Source: Mucor racemosus
Lineage: Eukaryota; Mucoromycota; Mucoromycetes; Mucorales; Mucoraceae
NCBI GenBank assembly: GCA_027405735.1
Contig: JAPEHQ010000002.1
Coordinates: forward strand, 3,608,501-3,672,500
Reading direction: 5' to 3'
Length of the DNA stretch: 64,000 nt
In this document: piece by piece, positions 34,161 to 45,900 of the stretch
How the letters are laid out: every line of letters starts with the position of its first letter
Position numbering within the stretch: position 1 is the first letter of the stretch
Notes under the pieces: model-generated
What the model was told of the DNA's origin: nothing
What the model saw: only the letters and a program-made list of their open reading frames with translations
The model's database searches: none
Position numbers and translations under genes: made by a program

Positions 34161-35805
34161 CAGTGACCCCCAAAACTGTCCCAATGTTTCCTAGTTTTGA
34201 GTTTAGTATGATTTTCAGGTACAACAAATATATTTAAAGTACGACATATTTTATATATTTCGGAAGATCAATTAATTTCCTTTTATATTAAACTAAAAAA
34301 ATCTCGAATTTCATTGGTCCGCTATATTTATACCCTGTCTGGGACAGCATATGCATTGGGACAGTTTTGAGAGCTTACGCGGGAAAAAATATAATCCTAT
34401 TTAATAGTCCGTCCAAAGGCCGTTTCTTTCCAAATATACTTTCACACAATTGGGCATGCTATCAAAAACTTTTTGGCACTCCTCCTGTTTAATGGTGTTG
34501 TACCAAACCTCAGTTACACGCTCCGAAAGATCAAGGATTCATTTGGGCGCTGTTTTGTACTCATTAAGCCTCCTCTTTAATAAGATCCACATATTTTCGA
34601 TCGGATTCAAGTCAGGAGATAGCGGAGACCAATTTATTACTTCATAGTCTTGATCCAATAGATATTCCTTGACTAAATTTGACGTATGCTTTGGAGCATT
34701 GTCATGCTGGAAAATGATCTGATCACGACGAAGGCCTAATTTATCCAAAGTAAAATTGAAAGTCCGCTCCAAATCGTCTTCAAAGATTTGTTTATACAAA
34801 TGTCGATCCACAGTACCCTCAATTCTGCATATCTATCGAACTCCGGCATACGTAATGGCCCTCCAAAACATGACACTCCCACCGCCATCTATAACGGTCA
34901 TCTTCACATAATTAGATTTCAAGCTCTCACCGTCTCAAATCCAAAGCCAGCTTCTTCCATTTAAGTTAAATCTATTAATGTTGGTCTCATCTGATCAAAT
35001 CACCCTTTTCCGTTCGTCGGAAGTCCAATCCTTGCGAAGATGACACCATTCTAAACGCCTTTTAATATTAGCCGGAGACAGCATAGGTTTTTTAGGCTTG
35101 ATAATTGCTCCTATGCTCCCCCTACGGAGCGATTTCGGACAGTTTCCGGGCTTTTATTAACTCCGAAATTACTCTCAAGTAGTTTAAAATGTTACTTGAA
35201 TTTTTGACTGCTTTTTTTGTTGCTTGGCGAACACAAAACCTTTCATCAGATTCAAACAGCAATTTAAGTCGACCCCTTTTAGACACACCCAAACTTGTGC
35301 AACACCGTTTTTTAATTTTTTCCACAACAGGCTTACCTACATGCAATATTTCCGCAACTTGGCGCACTGATTTACCGGTGTTTAAAAGACTAATGGCATC
35401 ATTCTCCTTATTCTCCTGAAGTTTTTTCATATTAATTTTCAATAGGCCAAAGCACCAGAATCTGTATATGAAATATGCATCTTTTTTATTTTCTTTACCC
35501 AATTAGGTGTTTATTTACTGATTTCCAAGCGCTCAAGATACTAGTGCAAATTATGGTTCTACAATCATCGATTATCTAAAAATCAAAAATGGCTCTCAAA
35601 ACTGTCCCAATGCATATACTGTCCCAAATTGGGTATAAATTCAATTGACCAATAAAATCCGAGATTTTTTTAATTTAATATAAAAGGAAATTAATTGATC
35701 TTCCGAAATATATAAAATATGTCGTACTTTAAATATATTTGTTGTACCTGAAAATCATACTAAACTTAAAACTAAGAAACATTGGGACAGTTTTGGGGGT
35801 CACTG
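34161..35805 (-). mobile_element. Tc1/mariner element nested in the LTR
   Basis: 1645 bp, bounded by a TA duplication (34159-34160 and 35806-35807). Terminal inverted repeats are about 214 bp (34161-34374 and 35592-35805), starting CAGTGACCCCCAAAACTGTC. Each TIR holds an inner, inverted copy of the outer motif (AACTGTCCCAATG). The transposase frame is on the minus strand and broken, so the element is not autonomous now. Confidence 0.92.
34401..35430 (-). pseudogene. Tc1/mariner transposase, D34E type, inactivated
   Basis: It begins MKKLQENKENDAISLLNTGK with a helix-turn-helix (VRQVAEILHVGKPVVEKI). The catalytic region shows SDET, QHDNAPKHTS and SPDLNPIENMW, with 34 residues between the second D and E. 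It ends near GLWTDY at 34401. In-frame stops and at least one frame change near 35110 interrupt it; two of the stops are TGA where family members have Trp. The last in-frame TGA lies at 34539-34541. Confidence 0.85.
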
Positions 35806-36258
35806 TATATTGAAGCGCAAGTCTTGATATCGGATATAAGAAACTCCTAGCGTATCAAGTTTAATCCAGTAATTACCAACAACGCTTTGACCTCAATTAT
35901 GGCACCATACTATTTCATCTCAGCGGTTAATCAATCAAGTAGCTATCAAATCAACACCCAAGCATATTTAGCGCAGCATTGAAACAAGTCAACTCACAAG
36001 CTCTGCAAGAACGGTTAAATTATGATCGATCCATTTCAATCCATAGATTACTATCAAACAAATCTAATGGTTCAATAGTGCCTTATTAAATTACATCTCA
36101 GGATCTCAATGTCAAATCAATATAAAAGGTCATACTTTTATATCTAAATAAACGATATTTTGTTTTTATTATACAGTGGAATAACTGATTCATTACTCAT
36201 TCTCTTTTAATTGTATTCTTTTTTAAGTATTATTTATCAAACCTGAAAATATATGACA

Positions 36259-36460
36259 AGGCTAAACCTTTTGCAATTCTGTGGTTCAGCGCTAGAAGTA
36301 CCTGCCATTGCAACGGGAGGTCACTTGTTGGATTCATATTCGCTGAGAAGAACTGATGGGCTTGCTGATCTTAGTAGGTGTAAGTAGCAGGTAACCAGCC
36401 TGTTACTCAAACTGGCTGAACGTACAATAACCCATGGATGCTGATAGTTTTGGTGTCGAC
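36259..36460 (+). repeat. Dispersed repeat R4, copy c (partial, inverted)
   Basis: The plus strand reads LNLLQFCGSALEVPAIATGG and HLLDSYSLRRTDGL, related to the minus strand of copy a at 17813-18043 and of copy b near 40830. It abuts the old LTR, which therefore inserted in or beside it. Confidence 0.5.
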
Positions 36461-37272
36461 CCGGGTTTTGCCAGCCAAATTTACTAGTATGCATATCATA
36501 TGCATTAATGAGAAAGGAAAAAATTTGCTAGACATATGCAAAATTTACTAATTACGAAAAAAAGAAGGATCATATTCGATGAGAAGCAAGGTTATCGGAG
36601 ATTCTCTTTCGAAATTCATATCCTAATACCAAAGGGCCTTCCCTTTGGCAAATTTAAACTCACGAATATGTGTGTCGCCCTCAATTTGTAGCGCATGCGC
36701 TACCCGTTAAGCTTGTCACTCTCCTTTGGTTTACAGTTTTAATCCCCATATATGTGAATGTGAACATGTATTTTTCAGTTTTTTTTTCACTATTTTGGGA
36801 AATGCAGCAAATCAAGGTGTATTTTTTTTTGGAAATGATAATAGAGCTTTCCAGAAATTGGTAGTAGAAATCATCTGAAAAAAATGCTAATTTATGATGG
36901 AGATATACACAAAACTCAATGTTATTAGTACATTAATATTAAGTTGTATAACATAAAAATTAAATATGAATGAATGTAAAATAATCTTTTTCAAAATGAG
37001 AATTAGTATAACATCATCTACAACGCATAGAAACTCAAGTGATATTCAACAGATGCAGTTGCATTAGACAGTTCAGTTTTTAGGAGTAGAAACACCCAGA
37101 ATTATACTGGAAAACCAAAGTGCGCATTATTCATCAAACTAAAGGCAGACACGAACTTTCCAATCTACCAGTGTTAAATGCAGATATCAATCATATAATC
37201 TCTACTAATGCAAAATAGTAATATGATATACTGTATGAATCAATCAATTGGACAATTATAATTAATGGTAAT
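36461..37272. other. Spacer with a tRNA-like fossil
   Basis: Apart from the tRNA-like sequence near 36610-36735, no gene or repeat is recognised. A TGTCGACCCGGGTTTTGCC word near 36454 recurs inverted near 57386. Confidence 0.4.
36610..36735 (-). ncRNA. Degenerate tRNA-like sequence (possible tRNA-derived SINE head)
   Basis: On the minus strand AAGCTTAACGGGTAGCGC resembles a tRNA D-arm/A-box, and about 45 bp later GTGAGTTTAAATTTGCC resembles a T-arm/B-box with CG changed to TA. A 20-bp near-perfect hairpin (CCAAAGGGCC and its partner) follows. Stems do not fold into a proper cloverleaf, so it is not a working tRNA. A decayed SINE or tRNA pseudogene is the best reading, at low confidence. Confidence 0.3.
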
Positions 37273-37452
37273 TGTTATATCAGAATCTAGATATATCGCT
37301 ACAGTAATCGTATTATCAGGATATTGTTATTGTTACACCATTAATAGCTGTTGTATGACTTGACAATCTCTTCTAAATATAATTTCATTCTCTACATTAA
37401 ATAAAATCGCACCTTTTACTCTTGTCTAATTCTTATTAGTTTTGGTAAAACA
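37273..37452 (+). mobile_element. Solo LTR of the ~180-bp family, copy 2
   Basis: Runs from TGTTATATCAGAATCTAG to TTTTGGTAAAACA with the CATTCTCTACATTAAATAAA region. Flanks are GTAAT (37268-37272) and GTAAC (37453-37457), a one-mismatch target duplication. Confidence 0.75.
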
Positions 37453-37873
37453 GTAACAATAATAATAGGATCAAGTTTTTAAAGTAATAACAAAAAACTA
37501 TCAACAATATACTAGTAAGTTGTAATTTAATACACTATCGTTCAATATAACTGAATATTAATGAATCAGAGAAAATGCAACTGGTAAAAAACTGATACCC
37601 AATGTACATTGAGGTCAAGGTAGATAAAAGGTGCATTCATTATGTAGTGGAAATTGCAACATTTTGATGGATAGAAATTACTGGATTTTTAAAAGGGTTT
37701 AAAAGCATATTTTATCAAACTTACTTTAGATGTTAAATACTCACCATATGCTATTAGTATGATATTGTTTTTTATTTAATTGCTGTATTATTAAAAATCA
37801 AGCTTTTTATAGCTTATAACAATGACAATAATGAGATGTTTCTGATGTTATATTGACATTTATCATAAGGCGG

Positions 37874-38077
37874 GCTAATGATACGTTTGATGCTACTGTA
37901 GATGGAACTAGTCAATTTAATTTATGGAATTTGAATACAAATACCGAGAAACCATTTGTAAGTACTTAAGTTGGCTCTAGTAATAAAGCATTGAATAAAT
38001 TGGCTTCAGATAAAGAGGGTAAAAAGGCGGCAATAGGTTCCAGTGATGGCCATGTTTATGTTTATGATGTTGGAGGG
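37874..38077 (+). pseudogene. Captured dynein intermediate chain fragment, copy B
   Basis: Almost one open frame: ANDTFDATVDGTSQFNLWNL, NTNTEKPFVST, one TAA, then VGSSNKALNKLASDKEGKKA and AIGSSDGHVYVYDVGG, followed immediately by a GTAAGA splice donor. The DGT-x-x-x-LWNL and SSDGHVYVYD motifs are WD repeats matching the C-terminal propeller of dynein intermediate chain. Retention of an intron boundary shows that genomic DNA rather than cDNA was captured. Confidence 0.65.
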
Positions 38078-38188
38078 GTAAGACTAAAACTTAATGTAAA
38101 TCACCTCTAGCGCAATAATTATAAAGTAAGGCTATATTATCATTAAATAAACTATCACATAATATTAACATGTATAAAGTTTTACAGT

Positions 38189-38921
38189 TGCAGTGGAATT
38201 ACATACTAAAAATGCTTGATAAAAATAAAACAACCTAAATTCCAAGTGTCGCTCATAAAATATGATGCCACTTGAAATGTGAACAACGATAATAAACAAA
38301 CGCTTCAATTGAACACAATAACAAACGCATGCTAAAAATATGAAATGCCCTTTTTGAACCATACATGTCGTGTAGATGATAGCGCCTTTGATCACGGCGC
38401 AATCAATTACACAAATGACATATATATCAAAACAGGATTCTATCCAAATCAATAATAATAATAATAAATAAAGATATCAATTTAGTCAACTGCTCATCTA
38501 TATTGAAGTTGTACTATCAATATAAATAAAATTCAAGCATACAAAAACTACCCCTTAAAAATCAAGGTTGTTACATAAAATAGATATAGCAAAATAAACA
38601 AAACAACCATTTCCCAAAAGGTCGATATTGTCACACTTGACATACAATCCCTTATGGTCAATGCTCTACATAATTTACCCCTTAAACTATCAAATCAATA
38701 ACAATGTACTTAAAACTGGAAGATTACTAAATATACATCCATTCAAGTCTGATGGTATCCAAGTTCTCCAAATCACTATAAATACCCTCATACTTTTTCA
38801 ATTATTTTAAATCTTGAGAAATCTTTTGTAATAAAAACTTTAGCTGATTATAATTGTATTTCTACAGCTTTTATTTATATATTTTTTTTTATTTTAGTAA
38901 ATAACCTCGTCATTTACTGTA
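38189..38921. mobile_element. MITE-like insertion inside repeat R6 copy B
   Basis: 733 bp absent from copies A and C at the same place. Flanks are ACAGT on both sides (38184-38188 and 38922-38926), and C has the uninserted TTTACAGTAAT. Ends are imperfect inverted repeats (TGCAGTGGAA against TACAGTAAAT). No transposase is encoded. Confidence 0.6.
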
Positions 38922-39950
38922 ACAGTAATTAGCTTGAACCAAATGGATACAGCATCATATATTCTTGAAAAAGTTCTCAAGTATTATAAAATCTCTTATT
39001 TTTAAGACTTACAAGGCTTATAAGCGGAATATTAATTTTGAAAATTATTCTTGTCCAGATCATCAATTTTGACATTTTTTAACTTTTTTTTTCTGGTTTT
39101 GCAAATCTAGAGTTAATTATACTACCAATTATAAAAACAAAAAATATACACATACACCAAATTTAGTGCTCTATTTGCTCAATAAAAAACAACAAATATT
39201 TTTATTGCAAACTATTACATGAAAACCCTTTAATCAAAAAACCGTTTTTGGGCCAAAAATGCTAAGTTTCATTAATTAACATTTAATATTAAGTTTTTAT
39301 AAAATGTGTATTAGTCATGGCTACAATTTTCTCTCACAATGCAGTATATTTAAACGTTGATTTTGGTATCAAAATTTGATTTTTCTGTTTTTTGATCAAA
39401 ATCATGAGTGTTGGTAAGGGTAAAATGAGTTCCGAAAATGTCCGCTACAAAAACTGAATTTTCAGACCTTACATGGTTAAATAAAAGAAAATTTGAAAAA
39501 GCGCCTTTTTATTTAATACTTAGATATATAGTGTACGATAGAATAAGAGACTTAGCCGTTCGATTTTGCTATGCTCAATTACGGCGTCGCTCTACGAGCT
39601 TGCTTTTGCAATTTTTTAATGAATGTATGATATAACAGACAGTTTTTCTAGTAGAAAAATATATGTTTTTATGGTAAATGGTAATAGACATTTCTTATTT
39701 TGTTTAATTTATGGCTCATGCGCTGTAATACTACTTTTACATTGAATGAAATGAGCAACTTAGCAGGGTTTTAATTGTGCTAAATAATGTAAAGCCTTGA
39801 AAATCCTTTTCTACGTGCGTTGTTTCTCTCTTTTTGTTTTCATATTCCAAGGATATATTTACTGTTTGATAAGGTATATCAGACTATCAAGCTGGTATTT
39901 GTTTCTTTTATCTGAATACGCATGCTAACATAAGGGACTAATATTTTATG

Positions 39951-40210
39951 CTCATGGTCAGATTTCTTATTATGCACAAATAGGGATAATAATGATATGC
40001 TTATGGGCAATTCTACTATTATGCACACATGGGATTAATGTCATGCAGTCATGCACATGAACAGAATCTATAATTCTGCGCATACAGGCTTATCGTTGTG
40101 CTCGTGTACAGTTTCTTTTGTTGTGCCCATGTGCATATTGTTATCTTTTTAGCCATATTCAGTGGGGACAACCAAATCATCTTGTGCAGCACAGGTCGGC
40201 TGTAGTGATT
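39951..40210 (+). repeat. Dispersed repeat R7, copy a (rich in TGCACA/TGTGCA and CATGGGCA words)
   Basis: Matches 56390-56645 in the same orientation: TTATGCTCATGGTCAGATTT, TTTCTTTTGTTGTGCCCATG, ATCATCTTGTGCAGCACAGG and TCGGCTGTAGTG. Related words occur in R5. Non-coding. Confidence 0.6.
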
Positions 40211-40329
40211 TTAATATGAGTTAGAGATGGAATTGGCTTCAAAATTGGCTGTTTAAAATCCTCGAAAATAGGCACAATTGTCTCAAATGATAACTGTAAT
40301 GAGTCAGACATATCGGTTTTATTCATGCA

Positions 40330-40780
40330 AAATCTTGCCTTACTCCTTATATAAATATTACAAGGAAATCATTATTACATGAATGATCACTTGTAGATTT
40401 ATCTGCTGTCTTGCTGTCTTGGTACTCTCCCTTTACTTTTATTTATTTACTATATACAGTATATGATAAATATACGCCTAATTGTTATATCAGAATGTAT
40501 ATATAGCTACGGTAATTGTATTATCAGGATATTGTTATTGCTACACTATTAATATCTATTGTATTACCTGGTAATCTCCTCTATATATAATCTCATTCTC
40601 TACATTGAATAAAACCTCACTTTTGTCTCGTCTAATTCTTATTAATTTTGGTAACACACTAATTTTACAAATAAGAATGCCAACCTTCATCAATCCAGTG
40701 AACACTAATTTATAATAGCAGGAATAATATCTATAAGCATATTATCTATTTTTGTTGTTATATAGTCCAAAATTACAGAT
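40330..40780 (+). repeat. Dispersed repeat R2, copy c (interrupted by an LTR)
   Basis: Diverged copy of 9790-10000. The flanks of the LTR at 40483-40658 join to reproduce the ATAAATAT...CTAATTTTACAAATAAGAA order of copy a. Confidence 0.5.
40483..40658 (+). mobile_element. Solo LTR of the ~180-bp family, copy 3
   Basis: Runs from TGTTATATCAGAATGTATAT to TTTTGGTAACACA, flanked by a perfect CTAAT duplication (40478-40482 and 40659-40663). It lies within repeat R2. Confidence 0.8.
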
Positions 40781-41440
40781 ATTTGCAACCACCAGTTCTT
40801 GCCGAATATGGATCCAAATGAGCTCCCGTTGTAATGATAGGGACGTCTAAGGTGTATCCATATAACTGAAAAGTTTTAGCCTCCCAAATTGTTGTGAAAA
40901 TGGAGAAAAGAAAAAGCACACATTCTTCAGCTATTTTGTATAGGTTGTTTCAGATACTTTTTGAAAATTTTAATAAAAACAAATAATGATTCGAAATTGA
41001 ATTTTGAAGTTACACTTAATGTGCAGTAAGCATATGAATAGCATATCTTGGCGTCATTAGCCAACAGCTGTTTTTGAAGGGATTTAATACACGTTTTATT
41101 AAAAAAATCTCTCTTCCTCTGCTTAAAAAAATAAAGCGACTGGAAAAATGCTTGCAATCAATAAGTATTGACCCAAAAGGGTTTGGAAGTTTGAAAATAT
41201 CTATTACAGCTGTAACAGTGTTCAGATGTATATCTTTAGCATCCTGTTGATTTTCTAGTTAAATCGCAAGAACCAAGTGCCCACTTTTTTCAAGTGGGGT
41301 TTGTCATTTAAGTAACTGTAGGCAAATAAATATCAGAAAATCGTACACCTTTGCTTCTTGAATGAGTTAATTAATTAGATAGCCAGCCTTTATCAGTAAA
41401 GAAAATAGTAGGCAGCGTTATCTACTGAATATTTTTTAGA
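40780..41440 (+). repeat. Dispersed repeat R4, copy b
   Basis: Same orientation as 17830-18960, with ATTAGCCAACAGCTGTTTTT near 41057 and AAGTGCCCACTTTTTT near 41275. On the minus strand a decayed GAHLDPYSARTG peptide can be read near 40830 after one frame change. It lacks the LTR present in copy a. Confidence 0.6.
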
Positions 41441-42989
41441 TGTTCAAAAAAGAGTATTTGATACAGCAAAATGTAGACTAGACCATATTAGCCTTAAAGT
41501 ATTAAAAGTATCCTTCAACGACTAAAAAAATCTGTCTCTATGGAACATTTAAAAGTAAAATCGCTTAATTCATACTTGAACAGTACTTTAACGTTTCATT
41601 GCTTAAAAATAAATGGTTATACGAATATAAATAATTTTGCGATTAGTTTATAAAGACCTTTCATTGTTAAAACACATTATCATATCCAGATGAATATCTC
41701 AAACTCATATACTGTCTAAATTATATGTGTCTTGTGCAGGTTGAATAATTTTATTCTTTTAAAAAGAAAGAAAATATTTCTATGCGAAGTTACGAAACGA
41801 ATTCCATAAGAAGTTGGAGTTAGCGTATCAAGTGTTTTCTGCAGCAATGTAGATTCTGTATTCAGCTAAATAATGTCTGACAAAATGTTCTTTCAAATTC
41901 CATTCTCAAACTTTGGTATCTAACTGTAAAAATATATATGCATTATGTAGAGGGTAATTATATCTATAGATCAAGCTATTATATGTAACTGTAGTTGCAT
42001 TTTTCGTGGAGAAAACCAAATATTTAGACATTTTTTGAACTTCAGGTCGACGCGTCCATACAATGTAAGAATTAGTAAAATAACAATCCCGTTTGCTGCA
42101 TTGGCAACTGCTTGGTCATGTACGTTTAAATTTTTTTTAATCGATGATTCTCCTATTTATTATGCTTTATGCAATAAAAACTATATTTCTGAAACTTTAT
42201 CGATTCTGCCATTACATAAAATGACTTGGTGAGTCGCTATCCTTGATGTTGTGGTTTTGGCAAGAATATATATCACTTTCAAACACCCCTCTATCGATAG
42301 CAGCTCCAAGCAGCATTTCAATGCAGTGGTAAGCATACAATGACAATGCCTTTTTGTGATTTTCTCGCTCTGAAAAGTTGTAATACTGTAGTAACTTCAA
42401 ACCGAAAAGTCTTTGTCATTTGCAAATCAACTTGAAAGAAAACTTTTGCAATGCCAGCGTTTTATTTTCGTGTTATAAACCAATAAGATCAGCTACCTTA
42501 CTCTTTTAATTACAGCGGGTGTTCTTCTGGGTGCAAACATCATCATCATCAAAACTGCAACAATTACATTTTAGTTGCCCCTTTGCCCCCCTTCCCCTTT
42601 ATTTCATTTATACGTTTTGGTTGCCTTTTTTATTCTTTCTTTTTTGACAAAGAAGAGAGTTTATCTTGATTTACGAAAAAAGTTATAGTTTGAAGAGCAT
42701 TCAAAGAGGGCCTGGCCTGACATTAAACGCACGCTTTTCTTTATTTTGGGTTTTTTCGTTCAGCATCTGAAACGTTTTGTTAAAAACTTGATTCTGCATA
42801 TAATTTGGAACTGGAATACTCGATAAAAATAACCAGAAAAGCCTAGAATCGTAAAATAATACACTATTACATTGAGAAAGCTTCTTCCTAGCAACAAATT
42901 AAGCTTAATCATCATAGCAACCAAAAAATCAAAATTCAACAACAGCAACGTTAAGCAAACTTGTCAGTAAACAATAACATACAACAATA
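41441..42989. other. Gene-free stretch upstream of the kinesin gene
   Basis: About 1.5 kb. The right end should contain the kinesin promoter (pyrimidine-rich CCCCTTTGCCCCCCTTCCCC near 42580). Short frames at 42035-42232 and 42212-42400 are not supported by any recognised family. Confidence 0.5.
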
Positions 42990-45900
42990 ATGAGTGGAGG
43001 AAATATTAAAGTTGTTGTTCGTTGCCGTCCTATGAATGCTAGAGGTAATTACATTCTCATTTAATGTAATCATATTTGTATATGAAATACTAAACATTTG
43101 TACCACACTATAGAAATTGCTCGTGGAGCAGTAGGTTTGATTCGTATGGATGGTGATCAAACAATTATCAGTAGACCTCCTGATCAAAGAACTGGAAAGG
43201 AGTCGGAAGATGTAAAGGCATTTACCTTTGATAAATCTTATTGGTCTGCAGACAAAAATGATCCTCGTTATGCCGATCAAGAAACAGTTTATAATGATAT
43301 GGGTGAAGAATTATTAGATCATGCTTTTGGCGGTTACAATTGCTGTATTTTTGCATGTAAATAGTAACATAAAAAATACGGAAGAAATCAGATTTATCTA
43401 AATTTGTCTTATAGATGGTCAAACTGGTTCTGGTAAATCTTATTCAATGGTAAAAATTCTTGAATATAACAAATTGGTACCTGAAAAAAATGTAAAATTC
43501 TAATATTTTGATTAGATGGGTTATGGCGAGGATATTGGTATTATACCTCGTACATGTTCAGAGCTGTTCAATCGTATTATTACAAATTCACAGCCCAATC
43601 TAACGTATCGTGTGGAAGTGTCTTATATCGAAATCTACAATGAAAAAGTTCGCGATCTGTTAAATCCAAAGAATAAAGGCAATTTGAAAGTGAGAGAACA
43701 TCCTTCATTAGGGCCATATGTCGAGGATTTATCTCGATTAGTTGTAACATCATTTGGCGATATTGAACATTTAATGGATGAAGGAAATAAGGTAAGCAAA
43801 TGAATAATTACAGCTATATATTTTCGTATTGAAGTTTCACATTAGGCGAGAACAGTAGCTGCAACAAATATGAATGAAACATCATCTAGATCCCATGCAG
43901 TATTTACTCTATTTTTAACGCAAAAAAGATTGGATGATTTAACAAAATTAGAAACGGAGAAAGTTGCTAGAATCAGGTAGATATTGCCAGATCAGAAATT
44001 GATAAAATTATATTAACATTATGTGGAAAAAAAAAAGTTTGGTTGACTTAGCAGGTAGTGAACGTGCTAATAGTACCGGTGCAACTGGAGCTAGGCTTAA
44101 AGAAGGTGCAAATATCAATCGTTCATTAACAACGCTTGGTAAAGTTATTGCTGGTTTAGCAGAGCAATCATCTCAAGAAGGAAAACGAGGCAAAAAGAAA
44201 GAAGTTTTTATACCCTACAGAGATTCTGTAAGTATTTATAATCCTAAAGTTTATTTTTTCAGGCTAATAGTATTTATTTTAGGTATTGACATGGCTATTA
44301 AAAGATTCACTTGGTGGTAATTCTAAAACAGCAATGATTGCAGCAATTTCTCAAGCAGATTATGATGAAACTCTTAGTACTTTAAGATATGCAGATCAAG
44401 CAAAACGAATCAAGAATAAGGCTATCGTGAATGAAGATCCAAATGCTAAATTAATTCGCGATCTCAAAGATGAACTTGATCAACTTCGTGATAGACTACG
44501 TACTTATGCACCAGAAGAGGTTGAGCAGTTAACAGCTTCCAGTGCTTATAAAACTACAAATCCAAGTACGAGTGCATCTCGTGCGTCAACAGCATCAGCA
44601 ACGGCAGCAGGAGGTGCAGCGGGCATGACCTCTAACAAAAAGACACTATCCGAATTTGAAATTATGGATAGTTCAGGCAAAAAGAAAAAGATGTCCAAAG
44701 AAGAAATCATTGAACAATTACAAAGCTCTGAAAAACTGCTGGCAAATTTGAATGAAAGTTGGGAAGAGAAGCTAAAGAAAACCGAAGAAATTCATTTTGA
44801 AAGAGAGAAATCATTGAAAGAACTAGGCATTACAATTGAAAAGAATGATATGGGTGTTTATACCCCAAAAACTATACCTTTTATCGTTAATTTGAATGAA
44901 GATCCCCTCATGTCTGAATGTTTAATGTATCAAATCAAGCCTGGTTTCACAAGATTAGGAAGGCAAGAAAGCGATGTTCAAGCTGATATTCGTCTAAGTG
45001 GCTCTAATATTCAAGATGATCATTGCACATTTGAAAATAAGAATGGTACAGTAACACTACATCCAGGAACAGATTCATTGACCATGGTAAATGGTCTGCG
45101 CATTACAGCACCACGTCAATTGAAAAGTGGATATCGTATTATTCTTGGATATTATCACATCTTTAGATTTAATAATCCTGAAGAAGTTCGAAAAGAACGT
45201 GATTTACAAAAGGTGGCTATTGGAAATAGTATGAGTGGTGCTACAACGCCTGCTTTGATGGATGATAGCTCTCGACCTGATTCACCTTCATCAGATGTTT
45301 CAGAAGTGATTGATTGGAATTATGCTCGACGAGAAGCCGCTTTAAATCATTATGGAACAGAAGAATTTGAAGGATTTAAGGACGAAGAATTGGACAGTTT
45401 ATATGATAATCTCTCAAAAGTTAGAAATTCAAGAAGAACACGCTCTGAAAGTAGAGCTGATAATGAGGATGATAATGTTTCATCAACTACAAGAGATTCA
45501 TTTAGAAATTCATCTTCTGCAACAATGATTGGTGCTGATGGTGCTGAAAGTATTTGTACTGATTTGTCAGTTGCTCACTCTGACTTCCTCGAAGAAAAGC
45601 TAAAGCAAGAGAAAGATCGTATGCAAAAAGAATTAGATAATCAAAAGAGATTATTTGAAGCCAAAATCCATCGCATGTCTAGACAGTATTCACATCAACA
45701 AATGGAATCTGGTGCCAATGGACCTATTTATACACAAGAACAAATCACAATGATTCAAAAAGTACTGTTGAAATGGAGGCAATTAAGAACAGTGGATATG
45801 GCAGAAGTTGTACTGACCAACGCAGTCATGTTGAAAGAAGCAAATATTATATCAAGAGAACTCAACAAGCAAGTTTTGTATCAATTTGCAGTAATTGAAG

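Larger units (their letters stand above)
34080..36258 (+). mobile_element. Old solo LTR of the Gypsy family, split by a Tc1/mariner insertion
   Basis: 34080-34160 and 35806-36258 together form about 532 bp of the same LTR as the intact element, in the opposite orientation (TGTTGTATTCC to AAATATATGACA). Many substitutions separate it from the young LTRs; the TATAAAAG and AAATAAACG words are kept. A Tc1/mariner element sits at a TA within the LTR. Confidence 0.85.
37540..39950 (+). repeat. Dispersed repeat R6, copy B, with an internal MITE-like insertion
   Basis: Homologous to copy A from the TATCGTTCAATATAAC end onward. It carries the dynein-derived segment at 37874-38077, a 733-bp insertion (38189-38921), and the short frame at 39438-39635 (MSATKTEFSDLTWLNKRK). 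The right end shares GCATGCTAACATAAGGGACT with copy C. Confidence 0.7.

Noticed and set aside
34401..35430. RIP-type mutation as the cause of transposase stops
   Set aside because: The stops look like transitions, but the changed bases are not consistently in CpA/TpG context, so RIP cannot be claimed.
31985..39950. Firm classification of R6 as a Helitron
   Set aside because: The A|TC start and CTAA|T end are compatible but only three copies are available, copy A lacks the right end, and no clear 3' hairpin was seen.
43098..43280. Minus-strand frames over kinesin exon 2
   Set aside because: Antisense shadows of a well-supported exon.
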